Below are positions 39,960 to 51,879 of a stretch of 64,000 nt of DNA, piece by piece. The notes below the pieces were generated by a model that worked only from the letters and a program-made list of their open reading frames with translations, made no database searches and was not told the DNA's origin. How positions within the stretch are numbered: position 1 is the stretch's first letter; each line of letters opens with the position of its first letter. Origin of the DNA: Sitta carolinensis (Eukaryota; Chordata; Aves; Passeriformes; Sittidae); assembly GCA_032173965.1 (NCBI GenBank), contig CM063288.1, forward strand, positions 27,126,001 to 27,190,000. Direction: 5' to 3'. A program made the position numbers and the translations under genes.

Positions 39960-41160
39960 CTTGTCTTTCACAGTCTTTTTATGTTACAGGAAGATAGCGA
40001 TCCTTGTGGCAGTTGTGCAAAAGCAGCATTTTCATTATTATGTCAAATATCCATGCAGAAGATTTCAAACTACTGAGTAGAAATATTTTATATTTTTTCT
40101 TACATGAAAAATCAAGAATTTTTTGCCTGCCTTTTGAACCAGTCTACAGCTTTTGAAGAGAACCAAAACATCCCATGGAGTAATAGTTACTTGATCTGCC
40201 CATCACTGACAGGAGCAAGAGATGTATGGCCTGACTTTCGTATTAGAAACCTAGAGCATCTACCTACCTCACCATCAACGTGATTCTTCATACAGGTCCT
40301 TTTCCTTTACTTGGGAAAGAAGAAATTTCTTAATTCTCAGCATACTGAGGTGCCTTCATGGTATTGATAAGAATGATGACCTTTATATAGCATAGGCAGC
40401 TTCAGATAAAATAGTTATCTCTTTCCACTTACATTTAAGCGGAAGAAGATATGCAGTTATTAGATAGAGACATTGCTTGATGAGCCACTTTTATTAACTT
40501 AAAAGGATAGAGCTAACATCTTTACAAATTTGTAATGAAATATTTACCATCCAGAGATGGTAGGGTATACAACTGTGAGATTCTTTTTTCTTAAAGAACA
40601 AAATCCCAACAGAAAAAACTAACTTGGAAAATAAAACTCATCATCAGTCTTGAAAATACTATTTGTTCAGTTTTAGTCCTGTAATTAAAAGCCACAGTTA
40701 CAGAAATTGGTTTTAAAAGAAAATAACAAAGGCACATGAATTTACAGCTTTGTTAAGGAATTGAGTTTCAATCTTTTGAAGTATTTTTTGAATTGAGAGT
40801 CATTCTTTTCAAAAGCTTTAAAGCTGCATTAGTGGTAGATTGTGCAATTGAATACTAGTACCAACAACTTGCTTTGTGTTCTCTATTTGTTTGCATCTGA
40901 GTTGTGCCTTAGTGCAACTGTTAATGCAAACAGTTGATCTCCATCCTTTCAATAAGAACTATTTCTGAAATTTATTAGGTAAAATATCAGTGACTTGCAC
41001 TGACATGAGTGACATAACTGTAGTAGGGTAGAACTGGAGATGAGTCAGGTTTTATGTTTTTTATCGAAACCAATCCTTGAGTGTTATGGTTATCAACTGT
41101 ATCTCATCAAGCAATAACATTAAATTTATTCAAGTACAGTCCAGTAATTGAGTAAATAAG
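39960..41160. other. tail-to-tail gap between ORC2 and NIF3L1
   Basis: About 1.2 kb of AT-rich sequence between the two convergent poly(A) signals. I see no gene, RNA or repeat that I can name. Confidence 0.6.
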
Positions 41161-41183
41161 CCTTTGGTATTCCAAAACAAACA

Positions 41184-41189
41184 TTTATT
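41184..41189 (-). terminator. NIF3L1: NIF3L1 poly(A) signal
   Basis: TTTATT on the plus strand (AATAAA on the minus strand) 160 bp beyond the NIF3L1 stop codon. Confidence 0.7.
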
Positions 41190-41347
41190 TTTCTGACAAG
41201 ACAAAATATACCCTAGACTTTGAGGGACCATATAATACAATCATTCTTTACTGGACCAATTGAAAGCACCTTCATTAAGCTCTGCAGTTGGGTAGGTCTG
41301 TGCAGGATAACACAATTGACTGAATTTTCTCTCCAATTTTTTTCCCT

Positions 41348-44300
41348 CTATGCCACCTGGAGAGGATCTCTGTCTTTCTCAGACACAATGATGTTGATTT
41401 TGTTCTGTAGGTGGATGGCGAGTGCGTCACGCAGCTCTGACAGGAAGCCTCGCTCAGTGTTACTGTGCTCACACAGAATAACACTTATCCCATTGGCAAC
41501 TGCATCCAGCACATCATGGTGGGACATCTCTCCTGCCATTTTGAGAAAGAACTGTCATAGAGATCACTAATGGTACAGTTCAGGTAACCAGGTCTCTGCA
41601 ATGGATGGAGCATCTCAGCTAAAAGCTGTGGTGATGTAATGCAGTATGGGCCATAAGTGGAAATGCAACACCACCTGCTCAGGAGGAACGTGGAACACCC
41701 CTGCTCCAGCGTCTTCTGAAAGACTCAGCTGATACCCCAGTATGCAGCTGAGTCAAACCACAGAAATTCCTTGCCATCTTTGAGTAGTTGTAAATTCTGC
41801 CAGTTTGGGCAGAAAATAAAAATGCTCAGAGTGGTCTGGAAGAGGATGGAGGAAAGCAGCTGGGAAGCCTGAGGGTTAGCTCTGTGGGGCTAAAAATAAG
41901 GGGGAAAAGGGGCAGCGATTCCTACAGAAGGCAAGGCAGCCTTCACATTGTTGAGCCACAGGAAATAGCTGTCCCACTGATAGAATAATGGATTAAGTGT
42001 CCCTTTGGTTAGACACACTATGGAATTTCTTTGGAAAGTTCTGTAGACTATATTACATTCTGTTTTGCACTAGGCAATTCAGTAGGGAATAGAGGAAATA
42101 CACGTTGCCAGAGGAGAAACACACTGAAAGCTGCAACTCACTGTCATCAGCACTGATTTTGTGTTGAAATAAATGCTGTAAAGCAATGTTTTAATTCAAA
42201 TATCTTTCACTGTGCCACACTGACATTTGATCCATGTTATCTTTATTTTAATGTTACTTTGTCATACTCAGTTATAAATAACAGGTAATTCTTTGTGGTA
42301 AAATCTTTCAACAGCCAGGGTTTGTTTGGTTTTTTTTTTGTTTGTTTGTTTGTTTTGTTTTGTGTTTTATTTCCCTGGGGTTTATTTTTTTCTCTGGTGA
42401 CTATTTTTATAAAAATAATGAAACAGCAGTCTATTACCTGTGAGATAGAGGTCAGCTTCCGTTCCCTTCAGGACACTGCTCCCAGAACCAGCACACAGAG
42501 CAGCTTTCTTCACTGGTGAGTCTGTAAGATACAAGGTGCCATAGTTAAACTCCTTCCCCTTTGTTCAGCCCTAATGTGTATATTGCTAGTAATTGTTTCA
42601 GTCTACTACTACCTTGATTTTAGAGTCAAATGTAAATTTGTTGCAGGAAGAGACATCTGTCAGTTTGAAAGAGTCATGGGCTTGTAACACCTCCGACAAT
42701 ACTGCAAAATCCACTGATAGGTACATTTTTTTCAAGGGGCAGGAAACTTTGCAGAAAACTCCAGCACAGAGGCTGGCTCCTGGCGACCTTTCTCCTAGTG
42801 ACGTGTTTCTTAGGTTTCTGAACTCTTTGATAGGCCACTACTCTTTCCAGGATTCTTGTGTTCCACCACCATTAGTTGTCCAACTAATGATGCCACTAAG
42901 GCAGCATTTTGCCTCTGAGATGTACTGGTTCCTCACTTACAGCTCTCAGAAGGCCAGTCTTAATGCAAGCTGAAAGCTGCTCCATGCCAATAAAAACTGT
43001 CCATTTGCTGTGATTGCCAATTCCAAGCTTTTACATATATCACAGTGGCATGAATTTTAATTCTTCACATACATTACATTCATTAACAAGAGGGGACACA
43101 CAACACGGGGAGTTTTCAAAATCTGTTAAGGTTTTACAGTATGTTGCCTTGCAATTACTGTTGATTTAAGTGGAGTCACACCAATTCAGTTCCACACAAG
43201 AAAAGGAGGCTTTGAAGTAGTTTGGGGATCTTTTAGTGCAATTAAGTAAGGCTTCTGCCTCTGAAGCTACAGAGAGGTCTCAACAAATTTACTCTCACCT
43301 CTCACAAATTCTACTACTACCTGTGCTCCTTGGACATTAGGATAGGTGGTAGCTGAGGATGTTTACTCCATATCTTACTAATGACCTCAGTGTTTGAGCT
43401 AGTTCACCTTCTTTATGTTATCTTTCATCAAAAAACAGTTCTGTGTTATAATACCATAAAGTGTCTGACTCTTAAAGTACTCGAATTTTAACTTTCAGTC
43501 ACAAAAGGAACATGCAATGAAACAGTACACCTTTGTGCCTGATATCCCAGGTAAAAAAATTTTTTTTGCCTTTATATAATTAAAAAAACCCACTTATCTT
43601 TCATTCAACTTGTGCTGTCCCTTCTTCACCACATCAACCAGTGTAATACAGAATCCCATTAAAATACAGATAAGATTCTTTTCATATGACTGTAAATTCT
43701 AAGAAGTTGTTTCTTAACAGTGCTTCCTAGTTCTTGCAAGTGAACCTGTTGGAGACAGCAGTGTTTCCCAGAGTCATGCACACGCTCCTGCTCCCTGTGT
43801 TGTGCAGTGCCAGCCCTAGCAGGCAGGCTGGCTCACAGGCCCGTTTACCGAGTGTCCTGCCCGCTCCCACGGCCACGCGGACGTGCGGCAGCTGCAGGTG
43901 ACCTTTGACACGCTCGATTATGGCTGACAAGGAGACCGGCTCACTCAGGGTGCACAGGCGTCCCATTCCAGTAGAGGGAAGAAGAGGCTGAAAGAAAATT
44001 AAAATTACTGTGAGAAAGCTGACTCCAGATGCTTGCACTGCTTTCTACACTGTAACAGGATGAGTATATTTGGCTTGCAGAACACCACTGCACTTACAAA
44101 AAAGTATGTATGTGATGTTCTCAAACATAACATATGAATTATGCCAGCTATTGAAACTGATTTATGAACTAGTACAGACCACACAGATAATTTCATTGCT
44201 TTGGAAAATGTTCGTGGCTTCAAATCCCCATATGCCAGTATTTCAGAGCACTGGAATAGCATTGAAAAGCGGTGATGCCACTGACTACTGCATTTCAGTG

Positions 44301-46260
44301 TTTAGGCTACTCAGCTCACACAAGTAATACATTCACAGGAAGTAACTTTGTTACCTTTTGTAGTAAGAGAATCTCAGTCTTGTGATAAAGAAGGCTGTTC
44401 TGGGACAATAATGCTACCACCTCCAGCAGTGCTTTCTGAGAACAGTTCAAACCAACTCGTGTTTGCTCCTCACCTTCAACCCTGAGGAAAGACATGCCTG
44501 GTGCTTGTTAAGGAGCTAGGTAAAATTTTGGCATTATAGTTATTATATTACAGCATTATAATTATTAATTTTGACATTATAATTACTATTATTCTATTCC
44601 AGTGGCTGTTCTACCACTGAGAAAGTTAAAAAAGGCAGCGTTGTAATAGCCTAGACTTGTCTTGGAAGAAACAAATATGGGAATTTAACTCAACTGTCTT
44701 CAGCAAATTTCCTGTTAATACTCTTTTTTAACAACCCTAATCTATGTGATGCTAGACTTGAGTTGCTATTACCATTTAGTATGACACAGATTGACCAGAA
44801 AGGGATGATTATTCCTTAAGTTTCTTTTTCTGTTGCTGAAAAATACAGCCACAATGCAGAAAGGAACAAAATTACTAGAACAGTAAAATACAACTACTGC
44901 AACTTGTTGTTTCAAACAACAGGAAGAATACAGCATTAGAGTGGAGCAGATACCTGGCTGGCAGAGTTGTGAGACAAGATATCTCTGGGATGTCTTTGAT
45001 TTTGGACAGCACGGCATCCAGATGCTCAGGATCTGCACAGAACTCTACCCGGTGAGTGCCCTCAGTGGGAGAGCTTGGTGCAGTTGATGGATGCAGTGGA
45101 ACAGAAGTACAGGTGCCTGAGAAAACAGTGAAAGACTGCTGGTTTATTAAGCAGGGTAAGTATCCTAATACTGATTTAGCATGTATCTGAAAGAGATGTG
45201 GCACAAAGATGCAAATTTTGCACTTAAATCCTTATTCCCTGGCCAGAACTGAGGGCATTTCTTTCTCCTGTCTCCATTAGGCACAGTCTATTTTAAGTCC
45301 AAAGAAGTTGATGGCTATGTACTATTTGCCATTCTTAATGCCATCAATTTTATCCTAAGGATTGTACAAAACCAGAAAGAGTTCCTGGTTTGTGTGACAG
45401 GTTGGAAAAGACACAGCTATTGTAATCTGCAAGCCACAATACAGGATAAAAATCTAAAATAATTTCACATTAGCTTAAATGTTTTGCAGACATTGAGACC
45501 TTGTACTTTATAAATTAAAGGTGATGATTTGAAGTCAGTGGTCTCAGTGTTGCAACCATGACAATAAATATGCTCCGCCAGATACATCTAACAGTAGAGT
45601 CGTGCATCTGAAAACATCCTCTTGTGTTTGTTATCTGGTATACATCACCAAGATAAATTTCCTAAAATGTATTTAAGATTACAGTACTATAAAAATATTA
45701 GGAAAAATAAAAACAGTCCTCACATCACACCTGTAAAAGCTGGAAGGCAAACGATGAAAGATCCCATCTAAAATAGCATACATCTTTAATAATTTTAACT
45801 TGCTTGTTTTTAACAGAATCTCACCGAGTCCCTTTGTTAGCCAGTTGTTAACACCGTGAGGTATGGCATCGTACGCCGTATGCGGAGAATAAATCCCGAT
45901 TCTGTTCTCCAGGGCTCGGACCACCAGCCGTTCCTTCCAGGTTTTCCACGTTACTCGCTTGAGTGGTGTGAATATAGGAGGGTGGTAAGAAAGAACGAGG
46001 TCTGCCTTCTTCTGCACTGCCTCTTCCATCACCTCCTCAGTGAGGTCGTTAGTGAGGAAAAGGGTGTTCACAGTGTGGGGAGGGCTTGGTTCCACCAGCA
46101 ATCCCACATTGTCCCAGCTTTCAGCCAGAGAGGGGGATGCGAAGTCGTTCAGGGCAGAAACGAGCTCCCGGAGGTTCATGAGGGCGCGTACGGGCGGGTG
46201 ACCCAAGGCACGGACGCAGCGGAGAGGCGGGCGGAGCAGCGGCGGGACAGGCAGCGGCAT
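41348..46260 (-). CDS. NIF3L1: NIF3L1, NIF3-like protein 1
   Basis: NIF3/DUF34 family protein; biochemical role not well defined, with metal-binding and transcription-cofactor links reported for the family. Coding exons in transcript order: 46260-45825, 45116-44954, 44481-44355, 43987-43849, 42521-42438, 41532-41348. The frame is continuous and gives 377 residues, the same as the human length. Family motifs: AESWDNVGLLVEPSPPHTVN, LVLSYHPPIF and YSPHTAYDA near the N-terminus; STGMGRLCTL and CAGSGSSVL centrally; GEMSHHDVLDA and CEHSNTERG near the C-terminus, with the conserved metal-ligand His/Glu residues present. I chose the Met at 46260 because a CCCGCACAG acceptor lies just upstream. The open frame extends to an ATG at 46281, beyond that acceptor. 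The first 27 residues are Pro/Arg-rich with no acids and may be a mitochondrial leader. Confidence 0.95.
41560..42000. other. unidentified block in NIF3L1 intron
   Basis: A 440-bp stretch with purine-rich patches (e.g. near 41895) that looks unlike the flanking AT-rich intron and may be an unrecognised repeat. I could not define ends or a family. Confidence 0.25.
42329..42363. repeat. (TTTG)n simple repeat
   Basis: T-rich run followed by about six TTTG units in a NIF3L1 intron, roughly 75 bp from the 42438 splice donor. Confidence 0.85.
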
Positions 46261-46990
46261 GCGGGGACCTGTGCGGGGCAAACACAGGCCGCCGTGAGCC
46301 TCGGGAACCCACCGGGCAAAGAGCAGCCACGGCCGCTCGGGCTGCGGCCGCTGCCCCGGTGCCGGTCAGCGCGCCCGCCTACCCCCGGCACCACCCGGTA
46401 CCGGGCTCCCTCCCCGTACACACCGCCCCGCGTTGCCCTGCGCCAAATGCGCAGAGCTTAAACTTCATCCCCTCTTCCCGCAGCAAATCCAACCCGCAGA
46501 GCTTAAACTTCATCCCCTCTTCCCGCAGCAAATCCAACCCGCAGAGCCCGGCCGCATAGGCGTTGGTGAAAGGAAGCGACCGGGAGCGGAGGCCGCGGCG
46601 CACGGCAGGGCCGGCACCGCGCTCACGTCCCGCCGGAGCGGAGCGGGGCGGGACCTGCGCTTGGCCCCGCCGCTTCCGCCGCGCTCGGCGGGGCTGGGGT
46701 TGCCCCTCCGTAGCGCCGGCAGCGAGCTGAGGCCCGCGGGAGAGCAGTGGCTTTTCCGGCGGCAGGGGCTGGGTCTGCATCAGCCCCGGCAGGTTAAAGC
46801 ATTCTCCGAGCGCGGCGGGCTGGCGGTGCCGCCGGGCCGGGGCTCGTCGGTGGAGGGAGCGGGCGGCGCCCACCCGTTCTGTGCGCGGCATTTCGGTGCC
46901 GGTACCTCGGGCAGGGAGGGAGCGGTAGCTCTGGCTGCGGCGGTAAGGGGGAGCCGGGGACAGGTGGATTGAGGTGGGGATGCGGGGCCG
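46150..46990. promoter_or_regulatory. divergent CpG-island promoter of NIF3L1 and PPIL3
   Basis: High-GC, CpG-dense block between the NIF3L1 first coding exon (minus) and PPIL3 (plus). A good donor at 46943 (CGGCG then GTAAGG) probably ends the non-coding first exon of PPIL3. The NIF3L1 non-coding first exon is not resolved. The long open frames on both strands (for example 46379-47104 minus) are composition artefacts. An exact tandem duplication sits in the middle. Confidence 0.8.
46451..46547. repeat. 45-bp exact tandem duplication in the shared promoter
   Basis: The unit starting GCAGAGCTTAAACTTCATCC occupies 46451-46495. It is repeated without mismatch at 46496-46540, and a further 7 bases of the unit follow. 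Each copy carries CATCCCCTCTTCCCGCAG, which contains a CTCTTCCC motif of the ETS-like/pyrimidine type. Confidence 0.95.
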
Positions 46991-47499
46991 GGGCTTCACC
47001 GGCGAGGGTGGATGTCTTAGAGGAGATATTAGCGCATAAATCTTTCGGCTTCTACGCAGCCGCGGTTTTATTACCGTCATTCGAAACGCTTTACTTGAAA
47101 GCATAACAAAAATTTAATAAGTGATCCTGCGCTTGGATGCAGGTACCTGTCTGTTGCAGGCACTCGCTACTGTCTTGAGCTGGCCCCAAATCACACTTCT
47201 GTCAGGTACTGGCATGTGGATTTTATCTGAATTTCTGTGATCATATTTGCAAAAACTGATTACTTAGTATAAATTTTCGTCCTAGGAAAGAGTGTTTTTT
47301 GCCCTCCTCCCCTTGCTCAAAGTGGATTTTTTTCTACTCATTTTACATTCTTTATATGCTGTGTAGTTGGATAATGCAAAAATTTAGCCACGTAGAACCG
47401 TGTGGTAAAAAAGCATGTAACCAACAAATATTTTAGAATCAAAAGCAAACGGGAGTTGGCAGAACCGCCCCCAACAAATGTCATATGTTATCTTTGCAG

Positions 47500-50400
47500 G
47501 AAATCGCTGTATAGGCTACCTCAGTTTTTTGATAAGCAGGCATGGTAAGAATAAAAGCACGTTTTATATATTTTCATTCTTTCTGAAATGGTCATCTCTT
47601 GTAAAGTGAATAGTTGTTTTCCATCTCAAAGGATTACACGTTTTACTGTGATGCTATGAGGAATTTGTCATGAAAGGTTCAAGGTTTTCATTTCAAATTT
47701 ATAAAAAGATACTGTGAAAGGAATACTGCTTGATTTACGTCAGTCTAAAACATAATTATGCTTTCACTTTAGAGATTCCAAATTTTAATGCTACCTTAGC
47801 ATGTATTTGATAATCTAGTTTGGTTTCTTTTGCCATAGAAGCGTTAGTCTAGTTGCAAGAACATACCTCTGCTTTAGCATATGTAAATCTCTGCACTCAC
47901 AGGCTTTTTAAAGTTTAGCAATTCAAGAAGTAGAGATAAGACTATATATATCTTAAAGTGTTCATACACCTTCTGTAGCATCTTCACGGACATTGTGGGC
48001 AGTCGTGTCCTTTACTTGTGTGCTTTTGGAGCAGTATGCTGGTATCAACCTGATGCTCATTTTTATTAGCTTTGCTGTACAGTTATCCCCACAGTAATTG
48101 TTTTTGCATAGTTTAGCACTTTCCATAGAAGCACTGTGATATATTTGGCCTGTAGATATAAATTTGCTTAGGTCACTGGTTAACTGATTGTAAATTTTAT
48201 GAAGATAATTTATAAATTAAGAAAAGTAAGTTAATATGTAGATTTGTCTGTGAAGGCACATGATCTATGCTGCCATTCAGAACTAGCCTTATCAATCAAA
48301 AGGCTGCAGGCCTCAGTTGTTCCTTTATTGTAAAGCAGTGAGGCATGCACACCATCCAAAATAGATAAAACCTTAATTCTTCACCTTTTACATTCAAGTG
48401 ACTGAGCAGGTCCTGTTTGCAAATAAATCATGTATTTCTGGAGTGTAACAGCATGCAACAGCTACTGCATTACCATGGCAAACTTGATTTGTCCTGAAAC
48501 TAAATGAAACTGAACGCTTTCTGGTGATTTTACTGGAAATGTAGATGGTTTGTGACAGCAGCCTTGCTAATGGCCAAACATTGAAACAGTGGTTATAGGC
48601 AGTGCAAACTTGCTTATGTTCTTGGTGGGGCTGGGAAAAGAAACAGAGTCTGTTACTATTTTATTGCTGATTTAATTATTATTTTCTGCCTTTTGCTCAG
48701 GCTGTCACGCTGCATACTGATGTGGGAGATATTAAAATTGAACTATTCTGTGAGCGTACTCCAAAGACTTGTGAAGTAAGTCAAGTACCAGGAGTAGAAT
48801 TGCCTAGTGGTGAAACAAAGCAGTAGAAATAGTGAATACTGTGGAGCAGGTGGATTTTGCAATTTCACCTTTTCATGTAATGGAATACTGTTTTAAGCTG
48901 GTGCAGTGTCTGTTCCACTCATGGAACTTGTGCACTCTGTCATACTGCCTTAAGAGTTTGATGCCTGTTTGTCACTTGATAAGGTTTAGTTAAGGGGTGC
49001 TTCTCTTGAAGTTCCAGCATCTCCCTGTTGCTGTGGGCGATGAACAGACGACATGAGACCTCGTTATAAAAACTGCATCTGACTCTTCTTTATTCAAAGA
49101 CTGACCCCCTTTATAGAGCTTCTTGAGCAGGCCATCTCATTGGTCAGAAGAGTGCCAGAACTCTTCATCCCATTAACCCAAAACTGAAAGACAGAGAGAA
49201 GTCCATCCCACAGAAAGGAATCCAAAACATCACTCTTGTTACAATAACACTCGTGATGTTTATGCCAAGCCTGTGAGAAGACAAGGTCTTCCTGAACCAA
49301 AACATCCCGAAGAAACTGAGTCCAGAAACTCAGAAACTTCAGGCCCAGGAGCCTCAGACTACATCTCCATAGTGTCCTTTGCCTTTAAGGGGAAATACAG
49401 CACCTAGCATGGGATTCCCAAATTTCTATGTGTTTACTCATACCCTCACAGACTCAATTTTAGTTTAAAGAAGTGAGATGCGCTCACAGTTTGCCAAGGA
49501 CCCCAATTTTAAATTTTTGCAATAAACTGAAACTGAAATAAATTTCATTAATTTTAATGAAAAAGCTGAGGCATGGAGTTAGGGATTACAAAATTATGCA
49601 TGCAAAATAAACTTGCTGAATGGGAATGATACTTGAGAGCATGTCTTAGGTTTTTTGTTTGTTCCTCGAGTCAGATAACATTGCACTGAAAGCTTTTTAT
49701 TCTTTGTGTGTGTGACACTATCAGAGGAGTTTATTAGCTATGATTTGTTTGTGACTATTCTGCAGCAATACTCTGGAATTTGCATGGTCACAAAGCAAAG
49801 CAGAGGTAAAAGCACTGGTCTTGCCAATGCTGTCATTTTAGTAAGGTAATACTATTTCTCAGTTGTTTGTTAATATGGTTTGTTTGATTTTTGTAGAATT
49901 TCCTGGCTCTTTGTGCTAGTAACTACTACAATGGATGCGTATTTCACCGAAATATAAAGGGCTTCATGGTTCAGACAGGGGATCCATTAGGTAAATTCCT
50001 GTATCTGGGTCTTTCTGTGGAAAAAAATGTACATAAAAATAAAATGTAAGGAAATAAAAAGGAATTATAGGTATTAAAACCAAAATGTAAGAAAAGTAAA
50101 AATGTAAGAGTTATTGTATTGTTGATAAGAGGTTTTTTATGATGAGATTAGTTTTCTGTGGTGGGCTTACAGAAGTGCAAGGCATTACCTCAGTTTTAAG
50201 TAATCACGCATTCTACAAACTTGAGTTTTACCAGCTGTTTCCCCTAAATATGTTTGTTCTGTTGACTTAAGTAGAAGCAGCTGCTACTGTGCTTTGTGTG
50301 GTTTCTGCCTGAAATGCTGTGTCTAAAGCATTTGGGGAAAATGTCTCAGACGGTGTCAGCTGTTTGGGAGAAAAGCTGATTCACGTGTGTCTGTTTGTAC

Positions 50401-51607
50401 TCATACTGAATTTAATTTGAGGATACCTCAGTGTTTTGTTCTACTACTTAATAGGCTCCTTCTATAGAGTTATGTCTTAGTGTAGTGTCGAGTACCTGCC
50501 TCAAACTAATTCCAGGCTGTCTAGGGTCTTTGTTGTAAAATGTCGTAACAACATAATTATTGGATTTTTCAGTCTGAAAATCCAGTAATTTCTACTGTGG
50601 TGCTTCTTTGTCAGGCACTGGGAAAGGTGGTAACAGCATCTGGGGCAAGAAGTTTGAAGATGAATTCAGTGAATATCTAAAGGTATTTCTGTGCTTTCAA
50701 TATGCACTTACGTTTTCATCTGAATTTTCTCTACAAAAATTTTCTCTTGGTTGGAGAGCAGTAGCTTATTACTAAAATAGGAACAGGGATTTCTGTGCTT
50801 GGCAAGTTAGGTTTGAGGGTTTTCATCACTGAAAACAGATGTAAAAAGAATTTCTGTCAGCATTTTTCATGCACTGAAGGCCAAGAATTAATTTTTCACT
50901 GTAAGAGCCATTTTGAGGACCTAACTACTGATTGTGATGGAATATATTAGCAACCAAGATTGATTCTTAATAATATTACTGAGGAAGAGCTCTAAGTCAT
51001 AGAGCACTTTTCACAGGTTAGTTCTGGTTTCACAGGTGTATATTCATGCTGAGCCTTTTCCCTTTGTTCAGCACAGTGTCCGTGGGGTAGTTTCCATGGC
51101 AAACAATGGTCCCAACACCAATGGATCGCAGTTCTTCATCACTTATGGCAAGCAGCCACACCTGGACATGAAGTACACGGTGTTTGGAAAGTAAGTGATT
51201 CAACTGCACGCCTCTGTCAGAGTGTGTGAGGGATGGATCTTAGTATTTCAGGGCACATGCGAATGCTTGAACTTCTTCTCAGAGTCTATCATGGATGCTT
51301 AATATTTCCTTTCAAAATACATTATTTGCCACATAAAATGTTTTGGTTGTCTTAGTTTGTATCATTTGCTTGCAAAGTCCTTGCCTTTTGGTACTTAACT
51401 AAAGTATTTTGAGATACCTCAACTGTGAAATTTAAGTCATTATTTGAAGGCAATTTCCAGCACTTCTGTTTTTCTTGCAGAGTTATTGATGGCTTGGAGA
51501 CACTGGATGAGCTGGAGAAGCTGCCTGTGAATGAGAAAACCTATCGACCTCTTAATGACGTTCGCATTAAAGACATTACAATTCATGCCAACCCTTTTGC
51601 TCTGTAG
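47500..51607 (+). CDS. PPIL3: PPIL3, cyclophilin-like peptidyl-prolyl isomerase
   Basis: Small cyclophilin associated with the spliceosome. Coding exons: 47542-47544 (ATG only, at the end of an exon starting at 47500), 48701-48775, 49897-49990, 50615-50682, 51072-51190, 51481-51607. They join in frame to 161 residues, the usual length. The protein begins [18 protein letters not shown]. Active-site features: [15 protein letters not shown] (Arg, Phe and Gln), [10 protein letters not shown] and [13 protein letters not shown], where the Trp of cyclophilin A is replaced by His, as expected in PPIL3. It is transcribed divergently from NIF3L1. Confidence 0.97.
49026..49363 (-). mobile_element. solo LTR (ERV), antisense in a PPIL3 intron
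   Basis: A 338-bp element, read on the minus strand, starts TGTAGTCTGAGG and ends CAGCAACA. AATAAA lies at plus 49089-49094 (TTTATT), with a TATA-like stretch nearby. The flanks are TCTCCC (49020-49025) and TCTCCA (49364-49369), a 6-bp target duplication with one change, typical of ERVK-type integration. No internal viral sequence is present. The orientation is opposite to PPIL3. Confidence 0.72.
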
Positions 51608-51854
51608 CCACAGAAATCCTCAACACATTCTTCAGAGACTGAATAGTCACATAATTTCCAGATTATGGGGTTTAAAGAGCCATCAAAAAGGGTTACTTCA
51701 GCTGGATCATATCTTTACTCATTGAATGCAGAATTTTCAGGAGCTGTGACATTGTTTGGGAGTTGTCACAGAGAAGTCTTGTGCTTCAGAAGCCAGGTTT
51801 TCCACAGTATCTTCCAGCATTTTGATTTTTAACCATTGTTTTTTATACTTGTAA

Positions 51855-51860
51855 AATAAA
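51855..51860 (+). terminator. PPIL3: PPIL3 poly(A) signal
   Basis: AATAAA about 250 bp after the PPIL3 stop, followed by A-rich then T-rich sequence. Confidence 0.8.
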
Positions 51861-51879
51861 AAAAAACCTTTAATTTTTT

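Noticed and set aside
45679..45824. Extension of the NIF3L1 first-exon frame to a stop at 45679
   Set aside because: A clear donor at 45824 (CTCG then GTGAGA) ends the exon, and the next exon at 45116 continues the family sequence. The extension is intron read-through.
46379..47104. 241-codon minus-strand open frame between NIF3L1 and PPIL3
   Set aside because: It is GC-rich, contains the 45-bp tandem duplication (hence a repeated peptide), and covers the divergent promoter. No family resemblance was seen.
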